Shown: one piece after another, positions 1-8,208 of the stretch
Layout: each line of letters starts with the position of its first letter
Numbering within the stretch: position 1 is the stretch's first letter
From: an uncultured Blautia sp.
Lineage (GTDB): Bacteria > Bacillota > Clostridia > Lachnospirales > Lachnospiraceae
Reading direction: 5' to 3'
Assembly (NCBI GenBank): GCA_945864225.1
Contig: CAMBAL010000003.1
Span: forward strand, 1-64,000
Length of the DNA: 64,000 nt
Notes under the pieces: generated by a model
The model's database searches: none
What the model was told of the DNA's origin: nothing
Seen by the model: the letters and a program-made list of their open reading frames with translations, nothing else
Program-made: the position numbers and the translations under genes

Positions 1-186
1 ACAGCTTAGTAAAGTGCGCCCATTTATGGCTGTCCTCTACTTTCTTTCACACTAAACTCCTGAAAGTATAAATTGGCATGCCCGAATAGCTGCCCAACCG
101 TTCTGTTTCCATTTTTTTGGCAAAGGGGCGTGTACCATTCATATTAAAGGAAATATGGCAAAATAACAATAGCATTTATGTAAAAC

Positions 187-214
187 TTGACAAAATCTTC
201 CATGTTGTTATAAT
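187..214 (+). promoter_or_regulatory. Promoter of the dipeptidase gene
   Basis: TTGACA (187-192) and TATAAT (209-214) are separated by 16 bases, a near-consensus sigma-A promoter about 45 bases before the dipeptidase start. Bases 1-186 hold no gene I can support. Confidence 0.75.
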
Positions 215-259
215 TTTTTATATTATAATTGTACAAATAATGATAATGGGGGAAGAACA

Positions 260-1189
260 ATGAATTACTTTGACTGCCATGCGGATACACTGGTAAATAT
301 GCCGGAGAATCAGGGAACTCTGGGAGAGAATCAGTGCAATATCGATTTAAAAAGAGCCCGCGGATTTGCTGAAAAATATACTCAGATTTTTGCTATCTGG
401 AATGATTTCAAAGTCATTGAAGAAGGAAAGGTGGACGAAAGCTTTCTCCGGCTTTATGACAGGGCTGTTTCTCTGATGAAAGCAGAAGAGGATCAGCTTG
501 TCTGGTGCAGAACCGGTGAAGAAATGGAGCAGGCCCATCAGATGGGAAAAGCAGCGGCATTTTTGTCCATTGAAGATTTGTCTCTGATGGGAAGCTATAC
601 GTCAGAAGTGCGCGAACTGGGCATCCGTTTTGCCATGCTGACCTGGAATTACGAAAATCAGTATGCCTGCGGATCAGCAGCGAATCAGAAAAAGGGACTC
701 ACAGATGAGGGAAGAGAAACCGTGCGTATGCTGATCAATCAGGGAATTGTGCTGGATATTTCCCATCTTTCGGATGCGGGAGCAGAAGAAATTTTTCAGA
801 TGACGGATGTTCCGGTGATCGCTTCGCATTCGAATGTAAGAGAAATCTGTAACTGTCCAAGAAATCTTAGAAAGGATCAGATTCAGGAACTAATCCGCAG
901 AAAAGGTCTGATCGGTATGAACATGTTTGCACCATTTGTAGGAGAAAACCCGACCATTACAGATGTGCTGCGCCATATGGATTATATTCTGAATCTGGGC
1001 GGAGAGGATGCACTTGTTTTCGGTGGGGATCTGGATGGAAGCAGCGATCGGTTCCCGCAGGGATTTCATGGAATAGAATCGCTTCCCCTGATTCGGGAAG
1101 CAATGGAAAAAGCGGGATTCGGCAGCAGGCTGACAGATAAAATTTTCTTCGAAAATGCCAGAGCTTTTGTGCGGCAGAATGTACGCTGA
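260..1189 (+). CDS. Membrane dipeptidase-type peptidase (M19 family)
   Basis: A 309-residue zinc-dependent dipeptidase of the renal dipeptidase / M19 amidohydrolase family, which cleaves dipeptides (often with D-residues). Seen: the N-terminal HxD zinc motif (FDCHADT, His7/Asp9), the bridging acidic segment SIEDLSLMG near residue 104, and the later histidine motifs LDISHLSD and ASHSN. Full family length, no signal peptide, so probably cytoplasmic. The ATG at 260 follows GGGGGAAG at a normal distance and a consensus promoter, and the gene appears monocistronic. The exact substrate cannot be read from sequence. Confidence 0.9.
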   Translation: MNYFDCHADTLVNMPENQGTLGENQCNIDLKRARGFAEKYTQIFAIWNDFKVIEEGKVDESFLRLYDRAVSLMKAEEDQLVWCRTGEEMEQAHQMGKAAAFLSIEDLSLMGSYTSEVRELGIRFAMLTWNYENQYACGSAANQKKGLTDEGRETVRMLINQGIVLDISHLSDAGAEEIFQMTDVPVIASHSNVREICNCPRNLRKDQIQELIRRKGLIGMNMFAPFVGENPTITDVLRHMDYILNLGGEDALVFGGDLDGSSDRFPQGFHGIESLPLIREAMEKAGFGSRLTDKIFFENARAFVRQNVR

Positions 1190-1347
1190 GTTTCTGTGAA
1201 CAAAATGATGCTGAAAAGCGATTTATCCAGAGGGATTTTCAAACTCGCTTTGGTTCATGAATTTTGTGTACGAGTTTGTTTTCTCATTACAGACAGGGAG
1301 TTTTATACAAAAAGTTCAGATAAAATTATGAATTTTTTGTAAAATGA

Positions 1348-1376
1348 TGTTAAAATCCAGGAAGATGTGATATAAT
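1348..1376 (+). promoter_or_regulatory. Probable hpf promoter
   Basis: A perfect TATAAT at 1371-1376 with a poor -35 (TGTTAA, 17-base spacer), 32 bases before the hpf start. The weak -35 suggests activation or another sigma factor, which I cannot decide. Confidence 0.45.
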
Positions 1377-1407
1377 AAACCTATCAAACAGCAAAGGGGA
1401 TGGAAGC

Positions 1408-1935
1408 ATGAAATTTATTATTAGCGGAAAGAATCTTACAGTTTCTGAGGGCCTTAAGACAGCCGTTGAGGACAAGCTCGGGAAGCTGGAACGGTATTTC
1501 ACTCCTGACACCGAAGTTGTAGTAACTTTAAGTGTGGAAAAAGAAAGACAGAAAATCGAAGTAACGATTCCGATGAAAGGCAATATCATCCGTTCGGAAC
1601 AGGTAAGCAATGACATGTATGTGTCTATTGACCTTGTAGAAGAGGTGATCGAGCGTCAGCTTCGCAAATACAAAAATAAAATCGTAGACAGACAGCAGGC
1701 TGCAGGCAACTTCCAGAAGGAATATCTGGACAGAGAGTATGAAGAAGATGAAGAAGTAAAAATCATCCGTACCAAGAAATTTGACATCAAGCCGATGTAT
1801 CCGGAAGATGCATGTGTACAGATGGAACTTCTCGGACATAATTTCTTCGTATTTGTAAATGCAGAAACAGACCAGGTGAATGTAGTCTACAAGCGTAAGG
1901 GAAATACTTACGGACTGATCGAGCCGGAAGTATAA
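1408..1935 (+). CDS. hpf: Ribosome hibernation-promoting factor, long form
   Basis: A 175-residue long-form HPF/RaiA homologue. The N-terminal part (about 1-100, starting MKFIISGKNLTVSEGLK) is the ribosome-binding S30AE domain that sits in the decoding region; the C-terminal part (about 118-175, KKFDIKPMYPEDACVQMELLGHN region) is the dimerisation domain that pairs two 70S ribosomes into 100S particles in Firmicutes. A charged linker (YEEDEEVK) joins them. Start has AAAGGGG upstream. Single gene; a GC-rich hairpin follows at 1968-1998. Placement just upstream of secA is common in Firmicutes. Confidence 0.95.
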   Translation: MKFIISGKNLTVSEGLKTAVEDKLGKLERYFTPDTEVVVTLSVEKERQKIEVTIPMKGNIIRSEQVSNDMYVSIDLVEEVIERQLRKYKNKIVDRQQAAGNFQKEYLDREYEEDEEVKIIRTKKFDIKPMYPEDACVQMELLGHNFFVFVNAETDQVNVVYKRKGNTYGLIEPEV

Positions 1936-1967
1936 ACTGTTAAAACAGGAATAAGTAAGTAGTCAGT

Positions 1968-1998
1968 GCCCCCGGGAAGGAATAACAGTCCCGGGGGC
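1968..1998 (+). terminator. Hairpin after hpf
   Basis: Nine-base GC-rich stem (GCCCCCGGG / CCCGGGGGC) with a 13-base loop. It is not followed by a T run (CTGTTCGCAT), so it may end transcription poorly or protect the 3' end. Confidence 0.55.
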
Positions 1999-2109
1999 CT
2001 GTTCGCATATACATATTTTATTCATCAAAAATTTATTGTGTTCCTTTCCGGAAAGTGATAGAATATAATTCGTATAACTATCTGGTTATGAGCGAACAGC
2101 GCGGACAGA

Positions 2110-2143
2110 CTGGTACATCACTGTTTTGAAAACGCTGTACCAG
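2110..2143 (+). promoter_or_regulatory. Leader hairpin upstream of secA
   Basis: CTGGTACA (2110-2117) pairs perfectly with TGTACCAG (2136-2143), with a TTTTGAAAA inner palindrome in the loop. It lies between a -10 TATAAT (2064-2069) and the secA ribosome site, so it would be in the 5' UTR. Role unknown. Confidence 0.45.
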
Positions 2144-2189
2144 CATCAATCCTATAAATACAAATCTATCAATCAACAGGAGTAAATCT

Positions 2190-4766
2190 ATGAATGTTTT
2201 TTCAAAAGTATTCGGGACGCACAGCCAGCGCGAGGTGAAGCGCATTATGCCTCTGGTGGAGAAGACAGAAGCTCTGCGCCCGGAGATGCAGAAGTTAACA
2301 GATGAACAGCTTCGGGACAAGACAAGAGAGTACAAAAAACGCCTGTCAGAAGGTGCGACTCTGGATGACCTGCTTCCAGAAGCATTTGCAACAGTTCGTG
2401 AAGCAGCGAAGCGTGTACTTGGCATGGAGCATTACCGGGTACAGATCATCGGCGGAATCATCCTTCATCAGGGACGTATCGCAGAAATGAAAACCGGTGA
2501 AGGTAAAACCCTGGTATCTACACTCCCGGCTTATCTGAATGCCCTGGAAGGCAGAGGTGTACACATTGTCACAGTCAATGATTACCTGGCAAAACGAGAT
2601 GCCGAGTGGATGGGCAAGGTTCATGAATTTCTTGGTTTGACAGTAGGTGTGGTTCTGAATGATATGAAGCCGGAAGAGCGCCGTGCGGCATATGGATGTG
2701 ATATTACTTATGTTACCAACAACGAACTCGGTTTTGACTATCTTCGTGACAACATGGTAATTTATAAAGAACAGCTGGTGCAGAGAGATCTGCATTACTG
2801 TATCATCGATGAGGTGGACTCTGTTCTCATCGATGAGGCGCGTACCCCATTGATCATTTCCGGTCAGAGCGGCAAATCCACCAAGCTTTATGAAGTCTGC
2901 GATATTCTTGCGAAGCAGCTGGAACGCGGAGAAGCGAGTCATGAAATGACCAAGATGGCTGCCATCATGGGTGAGGAAGTCATTGAGACTGGTGATTTTG
3001 TTGTCAATGAGAAGGACAAGGTGGTAAACCTTACCGAGCAGGGTGTCCATAAGGTTGAGAAATTCTTTAATATTGAGAACCTGGCAGATCCGGAGAATCT
3101 GGAGATCCAGCACAACATCATTCTGGCTCTTCGTGCCCACAATCTGATGCACAAGGATCAGGATTACGTGGTAAAAGATGACGAGATTCTGATCGTCGAT
3201 GAATTTACCGGACGTATCATGCCGGGCCGCCGTTATTCTGACGGACTTCATCAGGCAATTGAGGCGAAGGAGCATGTGAAGGTAAAACGCGAGAGCAAGA
3301 CCCTTGCAACGATTACATTCCAGAACTTCTTCAACAAATATGACAAGAAGGGCGGTATGACCGGTACTGCGCTTACCGAAGAAAAAGAGTTCCGTGATAT
3401 TTACGGCATGGACGTTGTAGAGATTCCTACTAACAAGCCGGTTCAGCGTAAAGACCTGGATGATGCCGTTTACATGACGAAGAAAGAGAAATTTAATGCG
3501 GTTGTCCGTGCGGTCAAAGAGGCGCATGACAAACAGCAGCCGGTTCTTGTCGGTACGATTACCATCGAGACTTCTGAGCTGTTAAGCAAAATGCTCCGCA
3601 GAGAAGGTATCCAGCATAACGTGCTGAACGCCAAGTTCCATGAGCTGGAGGCTGAGATCGTTGCACAGGCCGGACAGGCCGGAGCAGTTACCATTGCCAC
3701 CAATATGGCCGGCCGTGGTACCGATATTAAACTGGATGAAGTGGCAAGAGAAGCTGGTGGTCTGAAGATCATCGGTACAGAGCGCCATGAGTCCAGACGT
3801 ATTGACAATCAGCTTCGCGGACGTTCCGGACGTCAGGGAGATCCGGGTGAATCCCGTTTCTACATTTCTCTGGAAGATGATCTGATGCGTCTGTTTGGTT
3901 CCGAGCGTCTGATGAAGGTATTTACCTCTCTCGGTGTCGAGGAGAATGAGCAGATCGAACATAAAATGCTTTCCAGTGCAATTGAAAAAGCACAGGAAAA
4001 GATTGAGTTTAACAACTTTGGTATTCGTAAGAACCTGCTGGATTATGACCAGGTGAATAACGAGCAGCGTGAGATCATTTACAAAGAACGCCGCCAGGTT
4101 CTGGACGGAGAGAATATGCGTGATACCATTTACAAGATGATTACGGATATCGTGGACAGTACTGTAGATATGTGCTTCTCCGATGACGTGGATTCTGAAG
4201 AATGGGATGTGGACGAATTCAATTCCGTACTTCTTCCAATCATTCCGATCCAGCCTGTGACCGCTGAAAAAGTCAAAGGTAAACGCAGGAATGAGATGAA
4301 ACATGAGATCAAGGAAGAAGCAGTGAAGCTTTACGAAGCCAAAGAGTCCGAATTCCCGGAAGCAGAGCAGCTTCGTGAGCTGGAGCGTGTGGTACTGCTG
4401 AAATGCATTGACAGCAAGTGGATGGATCACATTGATGACATGGAGATTCTTCGTCAGGGTATCGGACTTGCTGCATATGGCCAGCGTGATCCGGTTATTG
4501 AATATAAGATGAGCGCTTATGAGATGTTCAATAACATGACAAATTCCATTCAGGAAGACACTGTGCGGATGCTTTATCATGTACACGTAGAACAGAAGAT
4601 TGAGCGTGAACAGGTTGCCAAGGTAACTGGAACCAATAAGGATGATTCCTCTGTAAGAAAACCGGTTCAGAGAAAAGAAATCAAAGTATACCCGAACGAT
4701 CCGTGTCCATGCGGAAGCGGCAAGAAATATAAACAGTGCTGCGGACGTAAGGCTGCGAATGTCTGA
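2190..4766 (+). CDS. secA: Protein translocase ATPase SecA
   Basis: An 858-residue SecA, the ATPase motor that pushes preproteins through SecYEG. Seen in order: the Walker A motif MKTGEGKT (about residues 100-107), [19 protein letters not shown] (DEAD-like Walker B region), the preprotein-binding insert, the second helicase domain with [11 protein letters not shown] and the arginine-finger region [12 protein letters not shown], and a C-terminal zinc/SecB-type tail with [13 protein letters not shown] (about 840-852). Full length for Firmicutes SecA1. Start ATG follows ACAGGAGT. It is transcribed alone and ended by the strong hairpin at 4890-4926. Confidence 0.98.
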   Translation: MNVFSKVFGTHSQREVKRIMPLVEKTEALRPEMQKLTDEQLRDKTREYKKRLSEGATLDDLLPEAFATVREAAKRVLGMEHYRVQIIGGIILHQGRIAEMKTGEGKTLVSTLPAYLNALEGRGVHIVTVNDYLAKRDAEWMGKVHEFLGLTVGVVLNDMKPEERRAAYGCDITYVTNNELGFDYLRDNMVIYKEQLVQRDLHYCIIDEVDSVLIDEARTPLIISGQSGKSTKLYEVCDILAKQLERGEASHEMTKMAAIMGEEVIETGDFVVNEKDKVVNLTEQGVHKVEKFFNIENLADPENLEIQHNIILALRAHNLMHKDQDYVVKDDEILIVDEFTGRIMPGRRYSDGLHQAIEAKEHVKVKRESKTLATITFQNFFNKYDKKGGMTGTALTEEKEFRDIYGMDVVEIPTNKPVQRKDLDDAVYMTKKEKFNAVVRAVKEAHDKQQPVLVGTITIETSELLSKMLRREGIQHNVLNAKFHELEAEIVAQAGQAGAVTIATNMAGRGTDIKLDEVAREAGGLKIIGTERHESRRIDNQLRGRSGRQGDPGESRFYISLEDDLMRLFGSERLMKVFTSLGVEENEQIEHKMLSSAIEKAQEKIEFNNFGIRKNLLDYDQVNNEQREIIYKERRQVLDGENMRDTIYKMITDIVDSTVDMCFSDDVDSEEWDVDEFNSVLLPIIPIQPVTAEKVKGKRRNEMKHEIKEEAVKLYEAKESEFPEAEQLRELERVVLLKCIDSKWMDHIDDMEILRQGIGLAAYGQRDPVIEYKMSAYEMFNNMTNSIQEDTVRMLYHVHVEQKIEREQVAKVTGTNKDDSSVRKPVQRKEIKVYPNDPCPCGSGKKYKQCCGRKAANV

Positions 4767-4828
4767 GATGGCCGCCAGGGTATAAAATAGCTGTGAAAGT
4801 CTGAGACAGCAGCGAGAGCAATAAAAAT

Positions 4829-4851
4829 AGAATCCTGTTTTGCAGGATTCT
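4829..4851. terminator. Hairpin between secA and araC-type gene
   Basis: AGAATCCTG / CAGGATTCT, nine perfect pairs with a five-base loop. There is no T run on the plus side; on the minus strand the stem is followed by a T-rich stretch (ATTTTTATT), so it fits a terminator for the minus-strand regulator better. Confidence 0.6.
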
Positions 4852-4889
4852 GTGAATAAAGAATGAAAAGTGGAATGATTCTGTTTTTT

Positions 4890-4938
4890 CGGCGTATCCC
4901 CTTAAGCTTTGCTTGGGGATACGCCGAATTGTTTTTTA
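4890..4938 (+). terminator. Strong terminator of secA, overlapping the convergent gene end
   Basis: Twelve-base perfect stem CGGCGTATCCCC / GGGGATACGCCG (4890-4901, 4915-4926) followed by AATTGTTTTTT. The stop codon of the minus-strand AraC-type gene (4902-4904) lies inside its loop. Confidence 0.85.
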
Positions 4939-5738
4939 TATGCGCGGACAAAGGTGGTATAATCCCGAAAACCGCTCTGCTGTGCGGCTTTCATAACAGG
5001 AGTTCCCTGCGTGATCAGGGAGCGTGCCATGAGAAGACGTTTACTGACGATGTAATTATGCATGGTATAGCCGGTTTCCTCTTTGAATTTCCGCATCATA
5101 TGATATTTGCTGAGATAGTATTTCCGGGCAAGAGCATCAATGGACAGATCCTGATCAAGATTCCGGTTGATATAGCGGACCAGATTTTCCACCTGGGAAT
5201 CGAAGGTATAGGATTTTCGGTCGATCGTATAATTTTCTTCCAGAAAAATCCGGTTCAGGTACACCATAAACTGGGAAAACAGAGCATGGTTTAACAGATC
5301 CGAGCAGAACGCTTCTTCGTGAAAAGAGTTCTCCAGTTCCAGAAGGATGTCTTTCAGCCGTTCCTGCATCTGTGAATGGAGACGAATAAGGTTAAAACTG
5401 CGGTCATGTGCACGCTGGAAGCAGGTGGTCAGGGCCTGATCATGAATATCTTCCCGGATCCACAGAATGAAGCGTTCATAAGGAACAGAGGTATCGATTT
5501 CCGGTTTGTGGATAGCGCCCCGGTTCACCAGAAGGATATCCCATGGCTTCAGGTGATAGGATTTTCCTTCAATATGATAGGTGACTTTTCCTGAGAGGAA
5601 AACGATCACCTTGTGAAAATCATGATAATGATAGTGATATTCACGTTCTGTACGGTCTTTGATATGAAAAAGCCGGTATTCTTCAAGAAGATACCCGGAT
5701 TTTTCTGTTGGTTCTGATAAAGACAGGATAAGAGCCAC
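4902..5738 (-). CDS. AraC family transcriptional regulator
   Basis: A 278-residue regulator: an N-terminal cupin-like sensing domain (about 25-110, with the HYHYHDFHKVIVFLSG metal/sugar-pocket type segment) and a C-terminal double helix-turn-helix (about 180-278, ending in FGVSPSKA). Such proteins usually control a neighbouring sugar or metabolite operon, but here the next gene is divergent metY, about 600 bases away, so its target is not obvious. The start is uncertain: the first in-frame GTG (5736-5738) overlaps a GGGAGG ribosome site, so a non-AUG codon a little downstream may be the true start. The stop lies inside the secA terminator hairpin. Confidence 0.85.
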   Translation of the reverse strand: MALILSLSEPTEKSGYLLEEYRLFHIKDRTEREYHYHYHDFHKVIVFLSGKVTYHIEGKSYHLKPWDILLVNRGAIHKPEIDTSVPYERFILWIREDIHDQALTTCFQRAHDRSFNLIRLHSQMQERLKDILLELENSFHEEAFCSDLLNHALFSQFMVYLNRIFLEENYTIDRKSYTFDSQVENLVRYINRNLDQDLSIDALARKYYLSKYHMMRKFKEETGYTMHNYIVSKRLLMARSLITQGTPVMKAAQQSGFRDYTTFVRAYKKQFGVSPSKA

Positions 5739-5948
5739 CTCCCTTGATAATTCACACTGAAAGCAAATGAAAAAAAATTCCTGCTAAAACATTTCCGAAA
5801 CTATTTTTGATACATGATTATTATATAGGTGAATCCATATCTTCGCAATGATATAAATAATACATCTGACCTGTCTGTTTTACGATGTATTGGTAACCAT
5901 AAATCTAGAGCGTGTACCACAATACCAAAATAAAATTCATAAAACATA

Positions 5949-5977
5949 TTGACAAAGTAGGAAATAAATGGTAATAT
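5949..5977 (+). promoter_or_regulatory. metY leader promoter with flanking palindrome
   Basis: TTGACA (5949-5954), 17-base spacer, TAATAT (5972-5977): a consensus promoter. AGTAGG (5956-5961) in the spacer and CCTACT (5986-5991) at the expected transcription start form a 6-base inverted repeat, a likely repressor site. Candidates are the cysteine regulators of the Rrf2/CymR type, but that is inference. Confidence 0.8.
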
Positions 5978-6038
5978 TCCAACATACCTACTAAATAAAT
6001 ATGAATAAAGGGAAAGAGACAGGTAACTGGAGGATACT

Positions 6039-6098
6039 ATGAATCGATTATTTGAAAAGTTGTTGAGAGAAAATTTCCGTAACGGACGAATGTGTTAG
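6039..6098 (+). CDS. Short leader ORF, 19 codons, ending Met-Cys-stop
   Basis: ATG at 6039 with a strong ribosome site (CTGGAGGATACT) encodes MNRLFEKLLRENFRNGRMC and stops at TAG. It starts about 55 bases after the predicted transcription start, in the leader of the sulfhydrylase gene. A short, well-initiated ORF that closes with Met and Cys codons in front of a gene making homocysteine or cysteine is what a translation-coupled attenuator would look like. No related peptide is known to me. The alternative is a chance ORF, although the ribosome site and promoter fit make that less likely. Confidence 0.55.
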   Translation: MNRLFEKLLRENFRNGRMC

Positions 6099-6132
6099 AT
6101 GTTGATTAAAGGCGCGAAAATATCCCTCAGAT

Positions 6133-6178
6133 TGGGGCGTGCAGATGGCGGAAGGAAATTTCAAATACGTTTTCGCAG
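6133..6178. repeat. Diverged copy of the GTGTTTGAAAATT palindromic repeat
   Basis: The segment GCAGATGGCGGAAG, then AAATTTCAAATACG, matches the right arm of the elements at 7692 and 9152. It lies inside the metY leader. Confidence 0.45.
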
Positions 6179-6284
6179 CCGCAGAGTACGGAATACCCCA
6201 TATAGAAGAAATAATTTCAGAATGAGAAAGACGAAATAAAAAAGATAAAATAGATAAAATAGAAAAGAAAGGATTCGTGACTTT

Positions 6285-6315
6285 CCGGTGAGGGATTCAC
6301 TGGATTCCTCACCGG
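6285..6315 (+). promoter_or_regulatory. Perfect hairpin before the metY start
   Basis: CCGGTGAGG (6285-6293) and CCTCACCGG (6307-6315) are exact complements with a 13-base loop. No T run follows, so it is not a standard terminator. It stands 20 bases before the metY ATG and could act on translation or pair alternatively with upstream leader RNA. Confidence 0.6.
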
Positions 6316-6335
6316 AATATCACAGGTATATAGAT

Positions 6336-7625
6336 ATGGCAAAGAAAAATTACAGATTTGAAACATTACAGCTTCATGTAGGACAGGAACAGCCGGACGT
6401 TGCGACAGATGCACGTGCCGTGCCGATTTATCAGACAACTTCTTATGTGTTTAAGGACTGCGCGCAGGCAGCAGCACGTTTTGGTCTTGCAGAGGGAGGA
6501 AATATTTACGGTCGTCTTACTAATTCGACGCAGGGCGTTTTTGAAGATCGTGTCGCAGCTCTGGAGGGCGGTGTGGCAGGTCTGGCAGTGGCATCCGGTG
6601 CCGCAGCGATTACTTATACAATTCAGGCACTGGCGAAGCAGGGTGACCATGTGGTTGCACAGAATACCATTTATGGAGGCAGCTACAATCTTCTGGATAC
6701 CACACTTCGTGACTATGGAACCGATACTACATTTGTGGATGCTCATAATCTTGAGGAGATAAAATCCGCGATTCGTCCGAATACGAAATTTATTTATCTG
6801 GAAACTCTGGGAAATCCAAACTCTGATATTCCGGATATTGACGCAATTGCTGAAATCGCGCATGAGAATAAGATTCCGCTGGTTATTGATAATACCTTTG
6901 GAACTCCGTATCTCATTCGTCCGATCGAACATGGTGCAGATATCGTTGTTCACTCTGCAACAAAGTTTATCGGCGGACATGGAACTTCTCTGGGCGGTGT
7001 GATTGTGGACAGCGGTAAATTTGACTGGGAAGGTTCCGGTAAATTTCCGCATCTTACCGAGCCAAACCCGAGCTACCATGGCGTTTCCTTTACGAAAGCT
7101 GTGGGACCAGCTGCGTTTGTAACCTATATACGCGCAATTCTCCTTCGTGATACAGGTGCGACGATTTCTCCGTTTAACGCTTTTATCCTTCTCCAGGGGC
7201 TGGAAACGCTTTCCCTTCGTCTCGACCGTCATGTGGAGAATGCGCTTAAGGTTGTAGATTATCTGCAGAAACATCCACTGGTAGAAAAAGTAAATCATCC
7301 TTCTCTCAAGGATCATCCGCAGCATGCATTATATGAAAAATATTTTCCAAATGGTGCAGCATCTATTTTTACCTTTGAGATTAAAGGCGGAGCAGAGGAA
7401 GCGCAGAAATTCATCGACAGTCTGGAACTGTTCTCGCTTCTTGCAAATGTTGCTGATGTGAAATCACTGGTTATTCACCCGGCTACCACGACTCATGCAC
7501 AGCTGAGCACAGAAGCACAGCTTGCAGCAGGTATCAAACCGAATACCATTCGTCTTTCCATCGGTACGGAACATATTGATGATATTATTGAAGATCTGGA
7601 TCAGGCATTCGCAAAGCTTCAATAA
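6336..7625 (+). CDS. metY: O-acetylhomoserine sulfhydrylase (aminocarboxypropyltransferase)
   Basis: A 429-residue PLP enzyme of the Cys/Met metabolism family. It joins O-acetyl-L-homoserine with sulfide to give homocysteine, and may also act on O-acetylserine. Seen: PIYQTTSYVF near the N-terminus, the substrate/PLP region VASGAAAITYTIQAL, ETLGNPNSDIPDID, and the PLP lysine in HSATKFIGGHG (Lys210). I chose ATG 6336 (MAKKNYRFETLQLH) over an in-frame GTG at 6288, which lies inside the 6285-6315 hairpin; the ribosome site of 6336 is weak. About 350 bases of leader precede it, with a short ORF and hairpin, so regulation at RNA level is likely. A terminator follows at 7761. Confidence 0.93.
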   Translation: MAKKNYRFETLQLHVGQEQPDVATDARAVPIYQTTSYVFKDCAQAAARFGLAEGGNIYGRLTNSTQGVFEDRVAALEGGVAGLAVASGAAAITYTIQALAKQGDHVVAQNTIYGGSYNLLDTTLRDYGTDTTFVDAHNLEEIKSAIRPNTKFIYLETLGNPNSDIPDIDAIAEIAHENKIPLVIDNTFGTPYLIRPIEHGADIVVHSATKFIGGHGTSLGGVIVDSGKFDWEGSGKFPHLTEPNPSYHGVSFTKAVGPAAFVTYIRAILLRDTGATISPFNAFILLQGLETLSLRLDRHVENALKVVDYLQKHPLVEKVNHPSLKDHPQHALYEKYFPNGAASIFTFEIKGGAEEAQKFIDSLELFSLLANVADVKSLVIHPATTTHAQLSTEAQLAAGIKPNTIRLSIGTEHIDDIIEDLDQAFAKLQ

Positions 7626-7691
7626 ATTTGATATCCATATCAGACAGCGGCAGTACAGAAGACTGAAAAAATAACATATTGTTTTTATGGA

Positions 7692-7759
7692 ATGAATCTT
7701 AGAGTGTGTTTGAAATTGCGATGCACATCTGTCGGAAAGCAATTTTCAAACACGTTCCA
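7692..7759. repeat. Short copy of the GTGTTTGAAAATT palindromic repeat
   Basis: GTGTTTGAAATTGC on the left and GCAATTTTCAAACAC on the right are inverted copies around ATGCACATCTGTCGGAAA. It is a deletion derivative of the longer element at 9152-9313. Confidence 0.7.
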
Positions 7760-7760
7760 C

Positions 7761-7812
7761 AACGCAGGTATACGAAAGGAAGAAATTCTGTATGCCTGCG
7801 TTGTTTTATTAT
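7761..7812 (+). terminator. Terminator after metY
   Basis: AACGCAGGTATAC (7761-7773) pairs with GTATGCCTGCGTT (7790-7802), followed by GTTTTATTAT. Confidence 0.75.
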
Positions 7813-7813
7813 A

Positions 7814-7844
7814 TTACAGGAAAGTGCTTTGCATTTTTCTGTAA
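7814..7844. repeat. ACAGGAAA-type hairpin repeat, copy 1
   Basis: TTACAGGAAA and ATTTTTCTGTAA form an inverted repeat around GTGCTTTGC. Related copies lie at 9340, 49362 and 53997. Confidence 0.65.
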
Positions 7845-7845
7845 T

Positions 7846-8129
7846 ACAATAAAGTCCTCCGGGCAGGATCACACTTTGGCGGAGCGGGATTATATTATTA
7901 AAGCTAATCCACTGTAGCGGAGAATTCTGCAGAGCAGGATACGTTCACATAAGCGGAGTTGTGTGTTTATAGAAATTAGCTAAAGCATTTTTTGCAATAT
8001 ATATGGCATTTTATTCTATATACATGGAAAAAATAGAGGATATAATAATAACAGATGCTAGAGTGTGTTTGAAAATTCACTCTAGATAGTGTATTGCTGC
8101 ATTTCAATTTTCTGTTCAGAACAGGAGAG
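7846..8129. other. Spacer between metY and dapF-like gene
   Basis: No gene seen. It contains several CGGAG/CAGGA words (for example GGCGGAGCGGGATTA, TAGCGGAGAATTC, AAGCGGAGTTG), a small GGATTA/TAATCC stem, a -10-like TATAAT at 8041-8046 that may serve the next gene, and a hairpin CTAGAGTG/CACTCTAG (8058-8085) whose loop TGTTTGAAAATT is a fragment of the palindromic repeat family. Confidence 0.5.
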
Positions 8130-8172
8130 AAAAATAGCCTGTGTCATCTGATCAGTTATGTATTTTCCGATG
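8130..8172. repeat. 43-base element shared with 11933-11975, copy 1
   Basis: Differs from the copy before the udp operon at about 6 of 43 positions; the core is GATCAGTTAT. Here it sits 36 bases before the dapF-like start. Confidence 0.55.
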
Positions 8173-8208
8173 TATATTTTCCGATATATTAGAAAGAGAG
8201 GATTTGCC

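Noticed and set aside
1..150. Short minus-strand ORF of about 31 codons ending near 45
   Set aside because: No ribosome site or promoter; no recognisable protein sequence.
2346..3527. Long minus-strand ORF of 393 codons inside secA
   Set aside because: Antisense shadow of a highly conserved gene; no ribosome site, implausible composition. Another antisense ORF at 3582-4586 is rejected for the same reason.
6099..6239. Second leader ORF starting at the ATG right after the short ORF's stop (46 codons)
   Set aside because: No own ribosome site, strongly Arg-rich, and it runs through a diverged palindromic repeat.
5978..6335. Possible SAM riboswitch in the metY leader
   Set aside because: None of the conserved S-box segments can be found; the leader has a short ORF and one perfect hairpin instead.
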